From Suillus spraguei (lineage: Eukaryota; Basidiomycota; Agaricomycetes; Boletales; Suillaceae): a stretch of 64,000 nucleotides of DNA. The notes beneath the pieces were generated by a model, which was not told the DNA's origin, ran no database searches, and worked only from the letters and a program-made list of their open reading frames with translations. Location of the stretch: NCBI GenBank assembly GCA_016800925.1, contig JABCPU010000012.1, positions 1 through 64,000 of the forward strand, written 5' to 3'. Shown here piece after piece: positions 30,908 to 42,419 of the stretch (the first letter of the stretch is position 1; each line of letters opens with the position of its first letter). Made by a program: the position numbers and the translations under genes.

Positions 30908-33649
30908 CACCACATGATGAATTAGTCGTGTGTCAAGTTTTCAGGGTCATACTACTGTACTGGCTACTGATTGTATTTTTCCGCATCTTTGTGACCTAGG
31001 TTATCATGTATTACCACTTGCACATGAGACGATTGATTCATATACAAAGCAGTTCATTTGATATGCGGGTTATACCAATGAAGCCATTGGACAGTCCAGT
31101 GAGTTCTATGTTAGTCGCGCCCATTTACAAATGCGTGCTGTTCACATCCGTCTCTCCGGCAGAACTAAACCTTGTTAAGACGATCTGGATGAACTATCAT
31201 TGATCACGCTCCCGCGCGACACAATGCATAATGACCCAACTAGTGAATTTTCAGACGACGGCTAAGGCGGCCTTCAGTGCCGCGTATGAAATATCACCAG
31301 TCCGCTAACCGCAGGGTTTTACTTTGCGATGACCCCATTGCACTTGGGCCCGTCTCTTGCAACGGTTAGCTTCCGATTTGAACTTACTAGTCATTTTAAT
31401 TAGACATCTCCTACCATCTACTCCACTCTCATGTGACATGCTTACTTTTGCCGCGGTGTTTTACACGCCTCTGGTAAAAATGGGGCAATAAAACCAACTT
31501 TAAGACAGAATCCAGGAACCAAATGTTGTGTGGTATATGTAGCACGAACGCTTTTGTTATCTGTCCACCAAGTTCACCGCTCCCTCGCAGCCGCCCTCTA
31601 ACAGAATGCCAATTATCTCAGATGATCCCTCGTGGTGGCCAACCATTAATGCGAGCATCACTTCCAGCTATTTTATAGGTTCGTGGAGAGTATGTCGGTC
31701 GATGGTAGTGATATCCCAATCTAACCTTTGTTGCACTTTTGCAGTGGCCGCCTCCGTTGCAGTGTGGTACGATTGGGGTGAGTGAGATGAGATTCAAGAC
31801 CTGCCGAAATCCTTATAATATTTCCAGCACTGACATTTGCACAAGAGGCAAGTTCATGCCATTTCCGAAGCAGTCATCTCTCTTAGATTGACTTTACTTT
31901 ACAGGTTGAACTTGTCTGGGTGAGTAAAATCCTATGTCAGGAGAATAATATTGATTTGCAACAGAGGCAGCGTTGGTCCTTGATGACTGCTATGTATCTG
32001 TATGTATGTAGCTTGCATTATTTATAACTGTGGTCGGCAACTCGCGCTTACTTGAAAATATTCTAGCTGCGCTATATTGGACTTGTATATGCTGTGTATG
32101 TTTGCAAAAATTCAGCATTGTCATTGTGCTAATGTACCATCTCTCACAATCAGCATCGGCATACTATGTATGTTTCCTTGTATACTCAATTTTTATTTAT
32201 CCTGATCGGTGACATACAGCTCAAGTCCCGACAATCTCGTTGACAGATACAGTAAGTATTTACACCGATACTTGCCATTCCATATATTTAACTGTACTCT
32301 CATGTAGGGGTAAGTGAGTTTCTCGACCAGCTCGTTACCTCAATATAATTATTTCCACAGTTGTAAGTTGACTTGGAATGTATAATCCTCCGAGGTTGGC
32401 CACCAACTGGATTTCGCAGGTCTTGCTTACTTTATGACACTGAATTGGATAACTTTCGTCTCGACTGTAATGTTGAACAGTAAGCTTCACAGCTGCAATA
32501 CATTGATCAGTGATATTGACTTGAAACAATGCAAGTCATCATGATTACTCGGTTATATGCCATGTATCGACGATCCAGAAAGGTGCTGATAACTCTCGTT
32601 ATCATCTTCCTGGCTATCAGCATCGTCAATGGGACAATTTCTGGAATAACAACTAAGAATAGTTCAGCGGGTAAGCATTCGTTATGGATGATAAAACGGT
32701 CCACCATGCTCATTGGCAAATACCAGTGGTGCTCATTCTCTCCGGTAGCTATGTGTGTTCCCCTAGCTTCGCCGGAGTCGGCGTACTACTGGTTGATATT
32801 ACTTGGATGATCGGTATTGCATGGGAAGTCCTCGCACTGTGTCTTACAGTCTGGATTGCTGTAAAACACGTTCGTGAACTGCGACAATCAGGAGGAGGGA
32901 CTCTGGGGAACTTGTTCAAGGCGCTAATAAAAACCCACGTGATTTACTTTACAAGGTGAGTTCTGATAATGTTTATGTGGTTGTATTTTTTCACTGAAGT
33001 TCTGAACGTATTAGCTTTGTTGCTGTGTCTTGTTTCCAGATCGGTTATTTATCTCCAACGCTCTCAGCGGTATGTTAGTCTTACACTCACCTCTGTATGC
33101 GAACACGATTCATGATTTCTATAGCATCCATACTCCCTGGAGACTCAGATTTATCTTGGCTTTTCTCAGATTTTTGCGGTCGTACAAATGGTTGTGCTGG
33201 GTCCGCGCCTGATCCTTAGCGTTCGAGAATTTAACGCTGCGCTTATGGTCGACACCGACTTGGATGGAGGAACTGGCATGATATCAGTTGCTTTCCGGGA
33301 GCATGTGCATATAACCACTGGCGATGGTGTGTAGCCGGGAAAACACTCGATATAATTAACACTTGTCGGATGCTTGGCAAGAAGCAGGGCAATTTACTTT
33401 TTATTTCCAAGTACTGTCGTGGTGGTTATTTGATGTCACGACGCAGACTTGCAAGAGAAATATGTCTAGACAAAACGATTGTGACATTTTATCCCAAAAG
33501 AACAAATACATGTGTACTATAGTAGTGGCTCTTCAAGCTAGTATCAAACAGATAATATGTACTCTACAGCTTTGCCTTGTTTTCGGTAGGACCTCGTACG
33601 TTAGCCCGTACCACACCCTCTTGACAGGTGACTGCAACCAGGTTGCCAG
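30908..33649 (+). repeat. Tandem segmental duplication, unit B (source copy)
   Basis: It is homologous to 26,613-29,211. Its right end lies inside the last exon of the intact thioesterase gene, while unit A ends abruptly at the same place. This makes unit B the original. Confidence 0.85.
31606..33334 (+). CDS. DUF6533-domain integral membrane protein, copy B
   Basis: The exon structure is the same as copy A, exon by exon, including the GC-AG intron after FAQE, the 14-nt exon (CATCGGCATACTAT) and the two 2-nt exons GG and TT. The latter are bounded by TAG|GG|GTAAGT and CAG|TT|GTAAGT. The protein begins MPIISDDPSWWPTINA and ends FREHVHITTGDGV. Changes against copy A are mostly single residues, and introns carry length changes that are not multiples of three, which supports their being introns. 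Both copies appear intact. Neighbour: the peroxisomal thioesterase, whose stop lies 230 bp further on the opposite strand. Confidence 0.82.
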
Positions 33650-34986
33650 CTCGCGAGTACAACTTATATGGCGTCAGAAATTCTGAAAACGCTGCGTCAA
33701 ATATGAAGACCACACACCCTGCCATGAACCACTGCTCTGCCGGATGCAGCTCGAGGACAAATGACCTACGTGAGAAAAGATATGAACAAGAATGACTTTT
33801 CAACAACTGATAAAAAACCCACCACGTAGAGTAAACCATCTTCACAACAAAAGTTGTCACTAACAGCAGTTGAGAACACAATAGGTCAAGTGAACTAGAG
33901 AATACATACTCATAGTACCATATGGAATGATCTAGTGAAGACTGGGTGAAGTCTGAGCAGATTCGAAGACACAAGACAGCACCGTACTCACGGTCATTGC
34001 ATGAGCGTCGGGGCCATTTGATATCCGCTTGAGTTTAAGAGCATCAGACGCGGCAGAGATGCTAGACATAGCGGAACATGAGATTATCTCTCATGGGTCG
34101 AAGGTTGCTTACAAGTTGAGGTCCGAAAGATATGCAAGAATACACTGATGATATGGATTAGACGAAAATCAACTAGCCATGGGTAACATCCTACCTTCTG
34201 ATAAGGTGCTTTATAATGTGTCGCTTGACCTGTTCGGGCTTGCAGCCAATGCATGGATGTTTGGGTGCCATTCTCTGTGGTCAGTCCAGCCCTTCTAACA
34301 GAAATTGGACCATTCTCCCTTTCCTAAAGACAAAATAAGCTGTGTTGCGGACTTGAGTGGTGGAGCAGACATTACAAGCGCATAAGACAAGAATATGTCT
34401 CGAACTTTCGAAGGAAGGTCCTCCCTCGTAGCTCGGCGTCTGAACAGCACCTCCTCAAGCTCGCACTCCTCAAGTGGGGGCGCCTCGGGCATGGGCCATT
34501 GATGTGTAGGCTGCCATGGTTCCGGCTTGTGGTAAGAACACATTAGCTGGAATATCACCTTTCCATTCTGAACTGCTTTGACGCTTCGAGTAGTGTATGA
34601 CCGCCCTTCCCGTAGCCGCTCGACGAAATATATTATAGGAATAGCAGGAGATGCGCTCAAAAGAAAGTAACACTAAAGGCAATTGAGTATTGTGGCTCAA
34701 GAAGTTGTACACGCGGCTCACATGCAAAGACTGTGGGTAACAGCATTCCATTAACTTTCAGCACTAGACTCGGATGCGAAGAAGTATGCCTTACATGCAA
34801 CCCGAACGCGGGATCGACACAATTGGTGGCGGCGACTATTGCTTGTGAAATGACCTGTCCTCCGAAAACGCCTCGAGCCCTCGTAGGTTTGTATAAAGTC
34901 TTTGACCGAAAGAGATTTACTTCGATCTGCTCAAGCTCCAAAGAGGTGGAAATATTAAAGCTTTCAGCTTGGTTTGGATCATCCAT
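33564..34986 (-). CDS. Peroxisomal acyl-CoA thioesterase (TesB/ACOT8 family)
   Basis: Ten exons total 945 nt (314 aa): 34986-34795, 34730-34722, 34672-34376, 34323-34195, 34144-34113, 34061-33992, 33942-33911, 33859-33823, 33765-33718, 33662-33564. It hydrolyses acyl-CoA to free acid and CoA. The N-terminal hotdog shows ARGVFGGQVISQAIVAATN, GLHSLHCYFLLSASP and YFVERLREGRSYTTRSVKA; the C-terminal hotdog shows CILAYLSDLNF, SSLDHSIWYY and AGNLVAVTCQEGVVRA. The last residues are KAKL: AKL is an accepted variant of the C-terminal peroxisomal signal. Exon 2 is only 9 nt (Ser-Leu-His). An apparent early stop at 34,295 lies in read-through of an intron. Confidence 0.9.
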
Positions 34987-35440
34987 AGTGAATGCCCGGG
35001 TTGTAGAACGGCTGTTTTGTGTGACTTGGGAGGAAAGGCCTCTACTGCAGTCTTCGACGAGTTTAGTGCTAGCACTTTCAAATGGATCCACCGTAACCAG
35101 CAAGGCGTTCCGGGTGTACTTACCAATAAGCCGGCATGAAACCGGAAGCAGGTGAATTTTACCGACTGGACCACCCGCTAGATGGGAATCATAACCATAT
35201 CATTGGCTAACGGCCTTAGTACGCAGTGCAACCTTTTTGGCCCGGCTATATGACAATAGGAAACCGGGTAAAAAATCACACCTGGGAACTGTCCGTTACA
35301 GGTCTTTTACCTACGATGGGACGTATTGTACGTTGTAGCTCATTGAATTCAAAATGAGAAGGTTTATAATTTCAACCAAGATTCCCTAAGTCACGTACAG
35401 ACAATTCCGATTCCCTGGCGAACCTGAGCGCTTAAACAAA
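34987..35440. promoter_or_regulatory. Thioesterase upstream region and Rad14 3' flank
   Basis: A 454-bp gap between two minus-strand genes. It must hold the thioesterase promoter and the Rad14 terminator. An in-frame extension upstream of the chosen ATG (to 35,103) is open but not conserved-looking. No clear TATA box. Confidence 0.4.
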
Positions 35441-36590
35441 TCAAAAGACCTCGACATCGATGGTGAATCCACATTCATGGCAAACTTGCCGACCCATGCC
35501 ATCCCCGAGGTCTTCCATTACTCCGAAGACATGTCTGTGCTCCTGATCCTTTCGTCTTTGCCATATACCTTCTCTAGTCCGTTTGCGCAGGTCTCGGAGT
35601 CCTTCCTCGAACTTCTTGTTCTTCTTTTTCTTCTTCTCCTCCGTTCGACGCTCCCATTCAGCGTCTAGAGCCTCTGGTGAGCCCCATTTCTTCCACGCAA
35701 AATCTTCGACTTGACATCGCAAGAAGAGCATCATATTTGCAAACGTGGATTTATGAGGATTGGCTTTGAGTAGATGGGGTAGCAGCTCTCGATCCCGAAG
35801 TTCAGCTGGACCTATCAGTATATGCACTACCAACTAAGTCAGCAACTCACGGTCAGTTAAGAGGTAATCCTGATCACCTGTTAGAGAGGACGAAAGTGCA
35901 GGAAAAACGAAGACTTACTTCCTTGCATTCAGTCTTTGTCAACAAACCAAATTTTTCTGGGTATTCATCCTTGCATTTATTACATACTAGGCATCCAAAT
36001 ATCTTCTTGTATGTGTAATCGATGTCGATAGACTGGCATTCTCTGCACTTCGGATTCAGACTCGGATCCAAGTACATCGCTGTGATACTACTATCATTAA
36101 GACCTCAAAAGAAAGGAAAAAGTAAGGCTTACGCGGTTCTAAGTTCTGCTTGGCTCGTTGTCTTTCTCGTTCCCGCTCCTTCGCCCTTGAATCTTCATCT
36201 ACCTCCTTCCCATCCTCAACCAAAAATCCACCTTTTGAGTTGACCATTTTAGATAGGTCATACTCAAAGTACTTGCCGAGGCGTGAATCACGCTTCAGTG
36301 GCTTAGGAGCTGTTGGTGAAGTAGACACAGCTGGGATCACTTCGAGAGGACGTTTCTGGTTCAGATTTAGTGTAGATGACGGGCCTGCCTCTTGTTCTCG
36401 TTGTCTCTGCCTTGCTTTTGCTATGATAGAACTGCGTTAGTTGAAATATGGACTGGAACCTGGCACCCCCGTGGCATCACTAGCATGTACCTTTGAGGCG
36501 GTTCAGCTCAACGCGCTTGATTTGCTCGGGTGTTAGAAGCGAGTCCTCAGTAGTTGAAGGTGGAGGAGGAGCATTCCGTCCTTCCATCAT
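35441..36590 (-). CDS. RAD14: DNA repair protein Rad14/XPA
   Basis: Five exons (36590-36491, 36420-36133, 36079-35919, 35869-35851, 35805-35441) give 933 nt, 310 aa. It is the damage-recognition and scaffold factor of nucleotide excision repair. The N-terminus is basic and disordered. The zinc finger is CREC...GCLVCNKC (C-x2-C and C-x2-C), followed by [25 protein letters not shown] and [20 protein letters not shown], then a basic helix [16 protein letters not shown]. The tail [20 protein letters not shown] matches the XPA C-terminal pattern. Exon 4 is 19 nt. The ATG at 36,590 is followed directly by a second ATG. Length is normal for fungi. Confidence 0.92.
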
Positions 36591-36820
36591 TAATGTTCGA
36601 GATTGCTCGCTCTAACAAGGGTCGGAGATGTTTCTTGCGTATGACAAAGACCCTGAGTCTTACGAATTAGGAAGGGGTATTTTTGTCACTCACATCAGCA
36701 GCCCTGGCATACGTGCACATGATGTCTGCGAGCTCTTTCCCGTGTTCGATTAATATACCGATAGTATAACGACAGCAATGATAGTAAGCAAGATACAAAG
36801 TGTTCAACCGAAGCAAGTCA

Positions 36821-39134
36821 TCAACTTTCTACACTTGTCTCTGTAACGTCGTCAACAGCCACTGTACCGTTCGTTTTTGGCGACTTATCACCCGAGTGAT
36901 GATCTATCGTGCCGTTGGTAGCAACTGGTTCGATAGGTGTGGGCCCGCTTTCTGTAGTCGTTGGAGTATCGACTTCCATCGGTAAATTCCCACTTAACAC
37001 GGGGCGGACCATCGTGGTGTGTCCACTAGGACCAGCCCCATGGGTCGAACCTGCAGCACCCGAACTCAAGATGCCCACGCCAATACCAAACCTCCTTCCG
37101 CCAGCAACGTCCGCCTCGCTTGAGCGGCTTCTCGGTTCGCTGTCACGATCTCGATGCTGTGCGTGGTCTCTACGGCCCCCCTCTCCCTCATCATCCGAAT
37201 CAGACAGTTCTCCGTCCGCTTGGATGCGAGAGTCCAACAGCCTTCGGTGTCTCCTGACATCAGGGGGAATCAAGTCTTCGTCCCGATCAGGGTCATCCAT
37301 ATCCTCGTCTATCGGCATTTTGGGGATATCTAGCGGTTGGATGAACATTCCAGCACCTTTCCAATAACTTCGAAATCCATACCTGTCATATGAATACCGG
37401 GAGGCCCTCCTAAATGTCGCAGATTTTCGAGGACAATATTCTTGACACGTTCCAAGTACTCCGGTGTATTCATATCCTCTGTATTTGACGACCTCACGTC
37501 TAATTCGTAGTCGGGTCCAAAATATTCGTAGTATTCATTCACGGGTATTTCTAGATCACGTCAGTATGAGGTGAGGGATACACACTAAATGAAGGCCAAC
37601 CTGGTGCCAGTTCAACGCCAGCTGCGAGACCGGTTTCATAGGCCCATGCCCGACTGACATTGCGCATTGTATAACCCCCGCCTCCAAGCAGTAGCAGAGG
37701 CTTATTGAAGGACTTCACAAATTTGACACAGTTAGCATGCCCTGGATAAAAGTTTAGATAAGTCAAGGGTAACACTTTTGGTCATACCTCGCATAGATAG
37801 GTTCAGGCAGCCGAGTTTATCACCTGACAAAGAGTCTGTTCCACACTGAAGGACAATGGCCGATGGGTCATACGATTCCATGACCTCACGGATCACCTGC
37901 ACTGAAAACTTGTAGACCCCAGCTGGAAAAGAGATTTTCACTCACAGGTTCGAACACTGATTTATAGTTTTCGTCCGAGATTCCGTCACGCAATGGAAAG
38001 TTCAGCGAGTAATATTTTCCTTTGCCTATTCCTATGTCCTGAGAGGTGTCAACAATATTCCGACAACAGGACAAAGCGACACACCCGCAATTCGCCAGTT
38101 CCTGGAAAGTACTCGCCATATTTGTGGAAACTGACCGTCATGACCCGATCTGTAGTGTAGAACGCTTCTTCCACCCCATCGCCATGATGAACATCGATGT
38201 CAATGTAAAGGACTCTGGTATGATATCTGATGGGTTTCGATCATCAGGACCATGACAGAATTAGACTTTGCAATTGAAAAGCGCTCACCGGAGCAACTCA
38301 AGAATGCCCAGCACGATGTCTGCGACATGTAATTAGCGTGGAAATAGCCGTTTCAGGAAGAATCTGTATGACCATTGACATAGCAAAAGCCGCTTGCTTC
38401 ACTTTTCTTCGCATGATGAAGACCACCGGCCCAATTTACAGCTATATCACATTTGTCTCGACTGAGACGTGCAGCACCCTCTGCAGTACGTGAGCGTTGA
38501 CTTAGCATACACCGTAAAACAGTATTACCCATGGAGCCTCCGGCTGAGATAGAACAGTAGTCGAACAGCCCATCAAAAACGGGACAGTCATCACCAACGT
38601 TGTCTGCGAAAGGAAGCCAGAATAGTCAAATACAAGAAGATATGAGACGAAATAACTTGCATTTATGTTGTTCTTTTATGTACGAATTCATATTGCTGGG
38701 GGTGATGCGACTGAGGAACTCAACGTATTCATCAGAGTGAAACTGTGTCATTTCGCGTTTTGTTGCAGGTTTAGCACGCTGCAGAGAAGTGAATTTTGGA
38801 TTAATGGAACGTCTATGCATTCGTAGGTGCACTCACGAATATCTCCATTTTCTTGTATAAGCCATAGTTCATAACCAAGGAATGACACATTCGTATACGA
38901 GTTGGTTTCATCCTGTTCAAAGCATACGATCATGTCATGACCCTCCGCTGACGGAGACCTATAACTTACGGGTGCCCGGGACCATAGTGGAAACCCCCGA
39001 TGTCCGAGTCGAAGAAGTAACACTGACGGGGAGGTAAGCATGATCCAATCGAGGGATTTCCGGCCGCAAAGAAAATGACCGACCACTCTCTTCTTCTGAC
39101 TTTCGCCATCAAGGGGCACCATATTTTGCGACAT
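36821..39134 (-). CDS. RPD3: Class I histone deacetylase, Rpd3 type
   Basis: It removes acetyl groups from histone lysines in Sin3-type corepressor complexes (family knowledge). Exons assemble into [145 protein letters not shown] and [15 protein letters not shown]. The catalytic His pair, the Asp/His zinc ligands and the Gly-rich loop are all present. Residues after about 400 form an acidic, Ser/Gly-rich tail ([32 protein letters not shown]) ending VTETSVES. At least ten short introns interrupt it; every junction I checked keeps the frame. Start chosen at [10 protein letters not shown]. Confidence 0.93.
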
Positions 39135-39316
39135 GTTTGTAGAATGAGTAGAACAGTGAAGGACTGTTAGTATTTATGTAACAGCCGAGCAACCTTGAGT
39201 TGCGTTAAAGATGACTTTTGTGAGTTGAGGCACCCTGAGCACACGTGATTCGGCAACGGGTTTGGATTCAACGACTATTACTAGTTGTGAGGTATGCTAT
39301 ACGACACACTCGAACT

Positions 39317-40147
39317 TCATATTTTTGCCTTTCCCAGCAGCGCTTCACTACCCTTGTAAATAAGAGTGGACGGGGCAAAACCGAAATCATCATTAAGTTT
39401 GATACCCTGCACAAGGACTTAATGAACTCCTCATTCGCAGATGAAAACTCACTGACCAGCTCTCCTGCTATGACCCGGACCTACGAATTTAAGCATATGA
39501 ACACTTGGTTGCATCATGAAACACTATGGACAGACCATGGACCAATGATGAACTGCATGTAATCCTGCAAACCAGAGCTGGATGAAAACAGGGGTGAGAA
39601 CTGGATCATCCGTCGTCGTTCTCGATTCTTACCTCTCGGCCAAATGTCGTCTCAAAGGTTTGCATGAAAGGCGTCACGGCGTTCAAGGTTAGTGGGAGGT
39701 CGAGATTCACCGTGGGTACTACTTCTTTGACGCGCGAGATAACTTGTTTGAGGGCCTCTCGAGCTTCTGAGAGATTGTTCTCCATTGGTCTATTACGGAT
39801 GCGGGTGTCATATGAAAAGATATGTGGGGTGGGCCCTGACACACATTCGATGAGGAGAATAAAGTGATCTCGCGCATGCCGCAGATGTTTTCCTGTGGGT
39901 AGTCTCTCAGTAACATGCACAAGTCTATTATATGAAGCGTAGTATCACCAATGGTTGACCCTGGAAGAAATTTGGATTCAGCAGTAAGCTGGTCGTCGGA
40001 AGTCAGAATATTCTCCACAAGATCAAGGGCCTGTTGAAGAACAGTAGTTGACACAAATTGAAGCTGAATGAGGGGAGAGAGGCTAGCAACATCACTACCG
40101 TTTGGGTGAGACGAATCCACTTCAGCGACCATGGTGGAAACTGACAT
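39317..40147 (-). CDS. DinB-fold protein
   Basis: Five exons (40147-39949, 39892-39633, 39577-39536, 39480-39457, 39406-39317) total 615 nt, 204 aa. Family pattern: STIGKHLRHARDHFILLIE near residue 65, YDTRIRNRPMENNLSEAR, then FGRELWFAGLHAVHHWSMVR and VIAGELGIKLNDDFGFAPST. One His in the first motif and the HxxHH in the second are where DinB/YfiT-type proteins bind a metal. These are small four-helix proteins, some of them thiol-dependent transferases; the fungal members have no assigned role. The frame runs past an apparent stop at 39,606, which lies inside an intron. The start is 450 bp from the divergent succinyl-CoA ligase gene. Confidence 0.8.
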
Positions 40148-40596
40148 GATGAAATAACTGCACGCGGGTGTTCTGTCCGAACGAAAATTTAACTGGATCA
40201 TATTTGCAATGAGGCCAGCCTCGAGGACAATTCATGACCGAGGCTATTAGATAGAACTTGGATTAGTAGTAGTACTATACTAAGTACGTGCCAATGGCAA
40301 TGATAGTGCATGTTCCTTCTGCCAAATTTCGAACAACCCACGGTTTAAAGATAGGTTATCCGAACTCAAGGCGAGGTCACGATATTCCATCTACCAGAGC
40401 TGTTCCAAGCTAAGAAAAGCAGATCGGAGACTGGAGGATTCTTGTGATAAAAAGTCCACCGTCGTCGTCACTCTGGCTGAAGAACACAAACATGTGTTTC
40501 CATGCCTTTCCATCGACACTCCGCTGATGTAAGCAAACGCGCCCCCGCTTTTCCCGAAGCTGAGAATTATCACGACTTGACTACATCTCTTCCTCA
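40148..40596. promoter_or_regulatory. Head-to-head promoter, DinB-like and succinyl-CoA ligase
   Basis: These 449 bp separate two divergent start codons. A small minus-strand ORF (40,391-40,597) lies inside but has no support. I see no canonical TATA box. Confidence 0.5.
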
Positions 40597-42251
40597 ATGC
40601 TTGCCTCCTTCAGAATAACAGGCTCGTTGGCCCGAGTAAGTGGTATTTCATTCATGTTTTTTGTGTCTGATGATCGGCGTCATAGCGAGCCGCATTCGCC
40701 AGTCAAAGGCGTTTCCTTTCTATTCACGAATACCAGTCGGTAAATCTACTAAACTCGGTGAGATTGCTTAGAAATCGCGTTTTCACGGCTTGACGACATC
40801 CCTAGTATGGCATACCAACACCAAAGAGCATTGTTGCAAAGTCTCCCGAAGAGGCCTACAGCGTTGCCCAGAATTTTGGTGAGTTTTCATCATGATGTGT
40901 ATTCCTCTCGCTAAGGCCCGGATGCTTAGGCACAGACAAACTCGTGATTAAGGCACAAGTGCTTGCCGGTGGCCGGGGGAAAGGAAAATTCGACAACGGC
41001 TTCCAGGGTGGCGTGCATACCGTCGACAAGTACGTAACAACTTATACAGAGATGTCCTCACTACACAACTCACCTGGCCCAAAGCCCACAGCAAGCACAG
41101 GAATATGCTGGCAAGATGATTGGTTCAAAACTCATCACAAAACAAACTGGTGCTGGTGGTAGAATCTGCAATGCTGTTTGTACATCCTTCACGAGCTGTT
41201 TCCCGTTTCTGACTACGGGACAGGTTATGCTCGCTGAGCGTCGTGATCCTTCTCACGAATACTATGTTGCTGTACTCAACGACCGTGTTACCCAAGGTGT
41301 TGTTCTTGTTGCGTCCAACCAGGGAGGCATGAACATCGAGGAAGTAGCTGCAACTAACCCTGATGCTATCATTACAACTCCCATTGACTTCGAGAAGGGT
41401 CTAAGCAAGTCGACGGCCCTTGAGCTTGCCAAAACTCTTGGGATCAAAGAAGGTGGTCAAGAGGAAGCGGCAAACATCTTCATCAACCTGTACAAGATAT
41501 TCAAGGACAAGGATGCCACCCAAATTGAGATCAATCCCATGTCAGAGACTGTAGATGGTCATGTACTTTGGTGAGGGGAAATCTCGCATCCTCCGTTGCC
41601 CCCCTCACGTTGCATCAGTATGGATGCCAAATTTGGCTTTGATGACAATGCCGAGTTCCGCCATGAGGATATCTTCGCACTCCGCGATATCTCGCAGGAG
41701 GAGCCATCAGAGGTCGAAGCTCAGAAGGCCGGTCTGAATTTCATTAAACTTGATGGCAGCATTGGTTGTTTAGTCAACGGTGCTGGATTAGCCATGGCTA
41801 CGATGGACGTTCTGGCTCTACATGGCGGCAATCCCGCCAACTTCTTGGATGTTGGAGGGTACGTAGAACCTGATGTTACTGCGCTCTGTACCTGACTACT
41901 TGTTCTCAGAGGTGCTACCCCCGAGACGGTTAAAAAAGCCTTCGAGATTCTTCTCTCTGACCCTAAGGTCAAGAGTATCTTTATCAATATCTTTGGTGGT
42001 ATCATGCGCTGCGATTACATTGCCGAGGGTGTTATCAAAGCAACCAAAGAGCTCGGTCTCACCATTCCATTAGTCGTCCGATTGAAGGGAACAATGGAGG
42101 TAGAAGCGAAGGAGTGGGTTTTCTTTTTTGACCATTGCTAAACCTCAGTCTGACCCTTAATTTTAGGATGATCAAGGCGTCTGGTTTGAAGATAGTCGCA
42201 TTGGACAGCCTTGACGAAGCTGCTGAGACTGCTGTGCAGTTGGCAGTTTAG
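40597..42251 (+). CDS. Succinyl-CoA ligase (ADP/GDP-forming) beta subunit, mitochondrial
   Basis: TCA-cycle enzyme of the mitochondrial matrix that makes nucleoside triphosphate from succinyl-CoA, together with an alpha subunit encoded elsewhere. The N-terminus [13 protein letters not shown] plus a basic second exon is a plausible mitochondrial presequence. The mature start [17 protein letters not shown] is typical. Then come the ATP-grasp part ([42 protein letters not shown]) and the ligase part ([58 protein letters not shown]). It ends [12 protein letters not shown]. About seven introns, some with unusual donors (GTTTGT, GTACGT). It is tail-to-tail with the next gene, 168 bp apart. Confidence 0.92.
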
Positions 42252-42419
42252 AGGTAGACTTAGATTACTCACCTTGCTTATAAGTTATTGTGCTCAGCTT
42301 CAGCCCTCATACTCGTGGATTGCTGGCAGATATGCATTGAGAGGGTAGGAAAATAACGAAACAACATATAATAACATGTCAGAGAAACATCAATATATCG
42401 TCACGTAGCATGGCACGTA

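Noticed and set aside
34295..34330. Premature stop truncating the thioesterase
   Set aside because: The stop lies in read-through of an intron (GTAATG...TTTAG); splicing continues the hotdog domain to AKL.
39606..39635. Stop codon of the DinB-like protein at 39,606
   Set aside because: A GTAAGA donor precedes it and three more exons complete the LHAVHHW motif.
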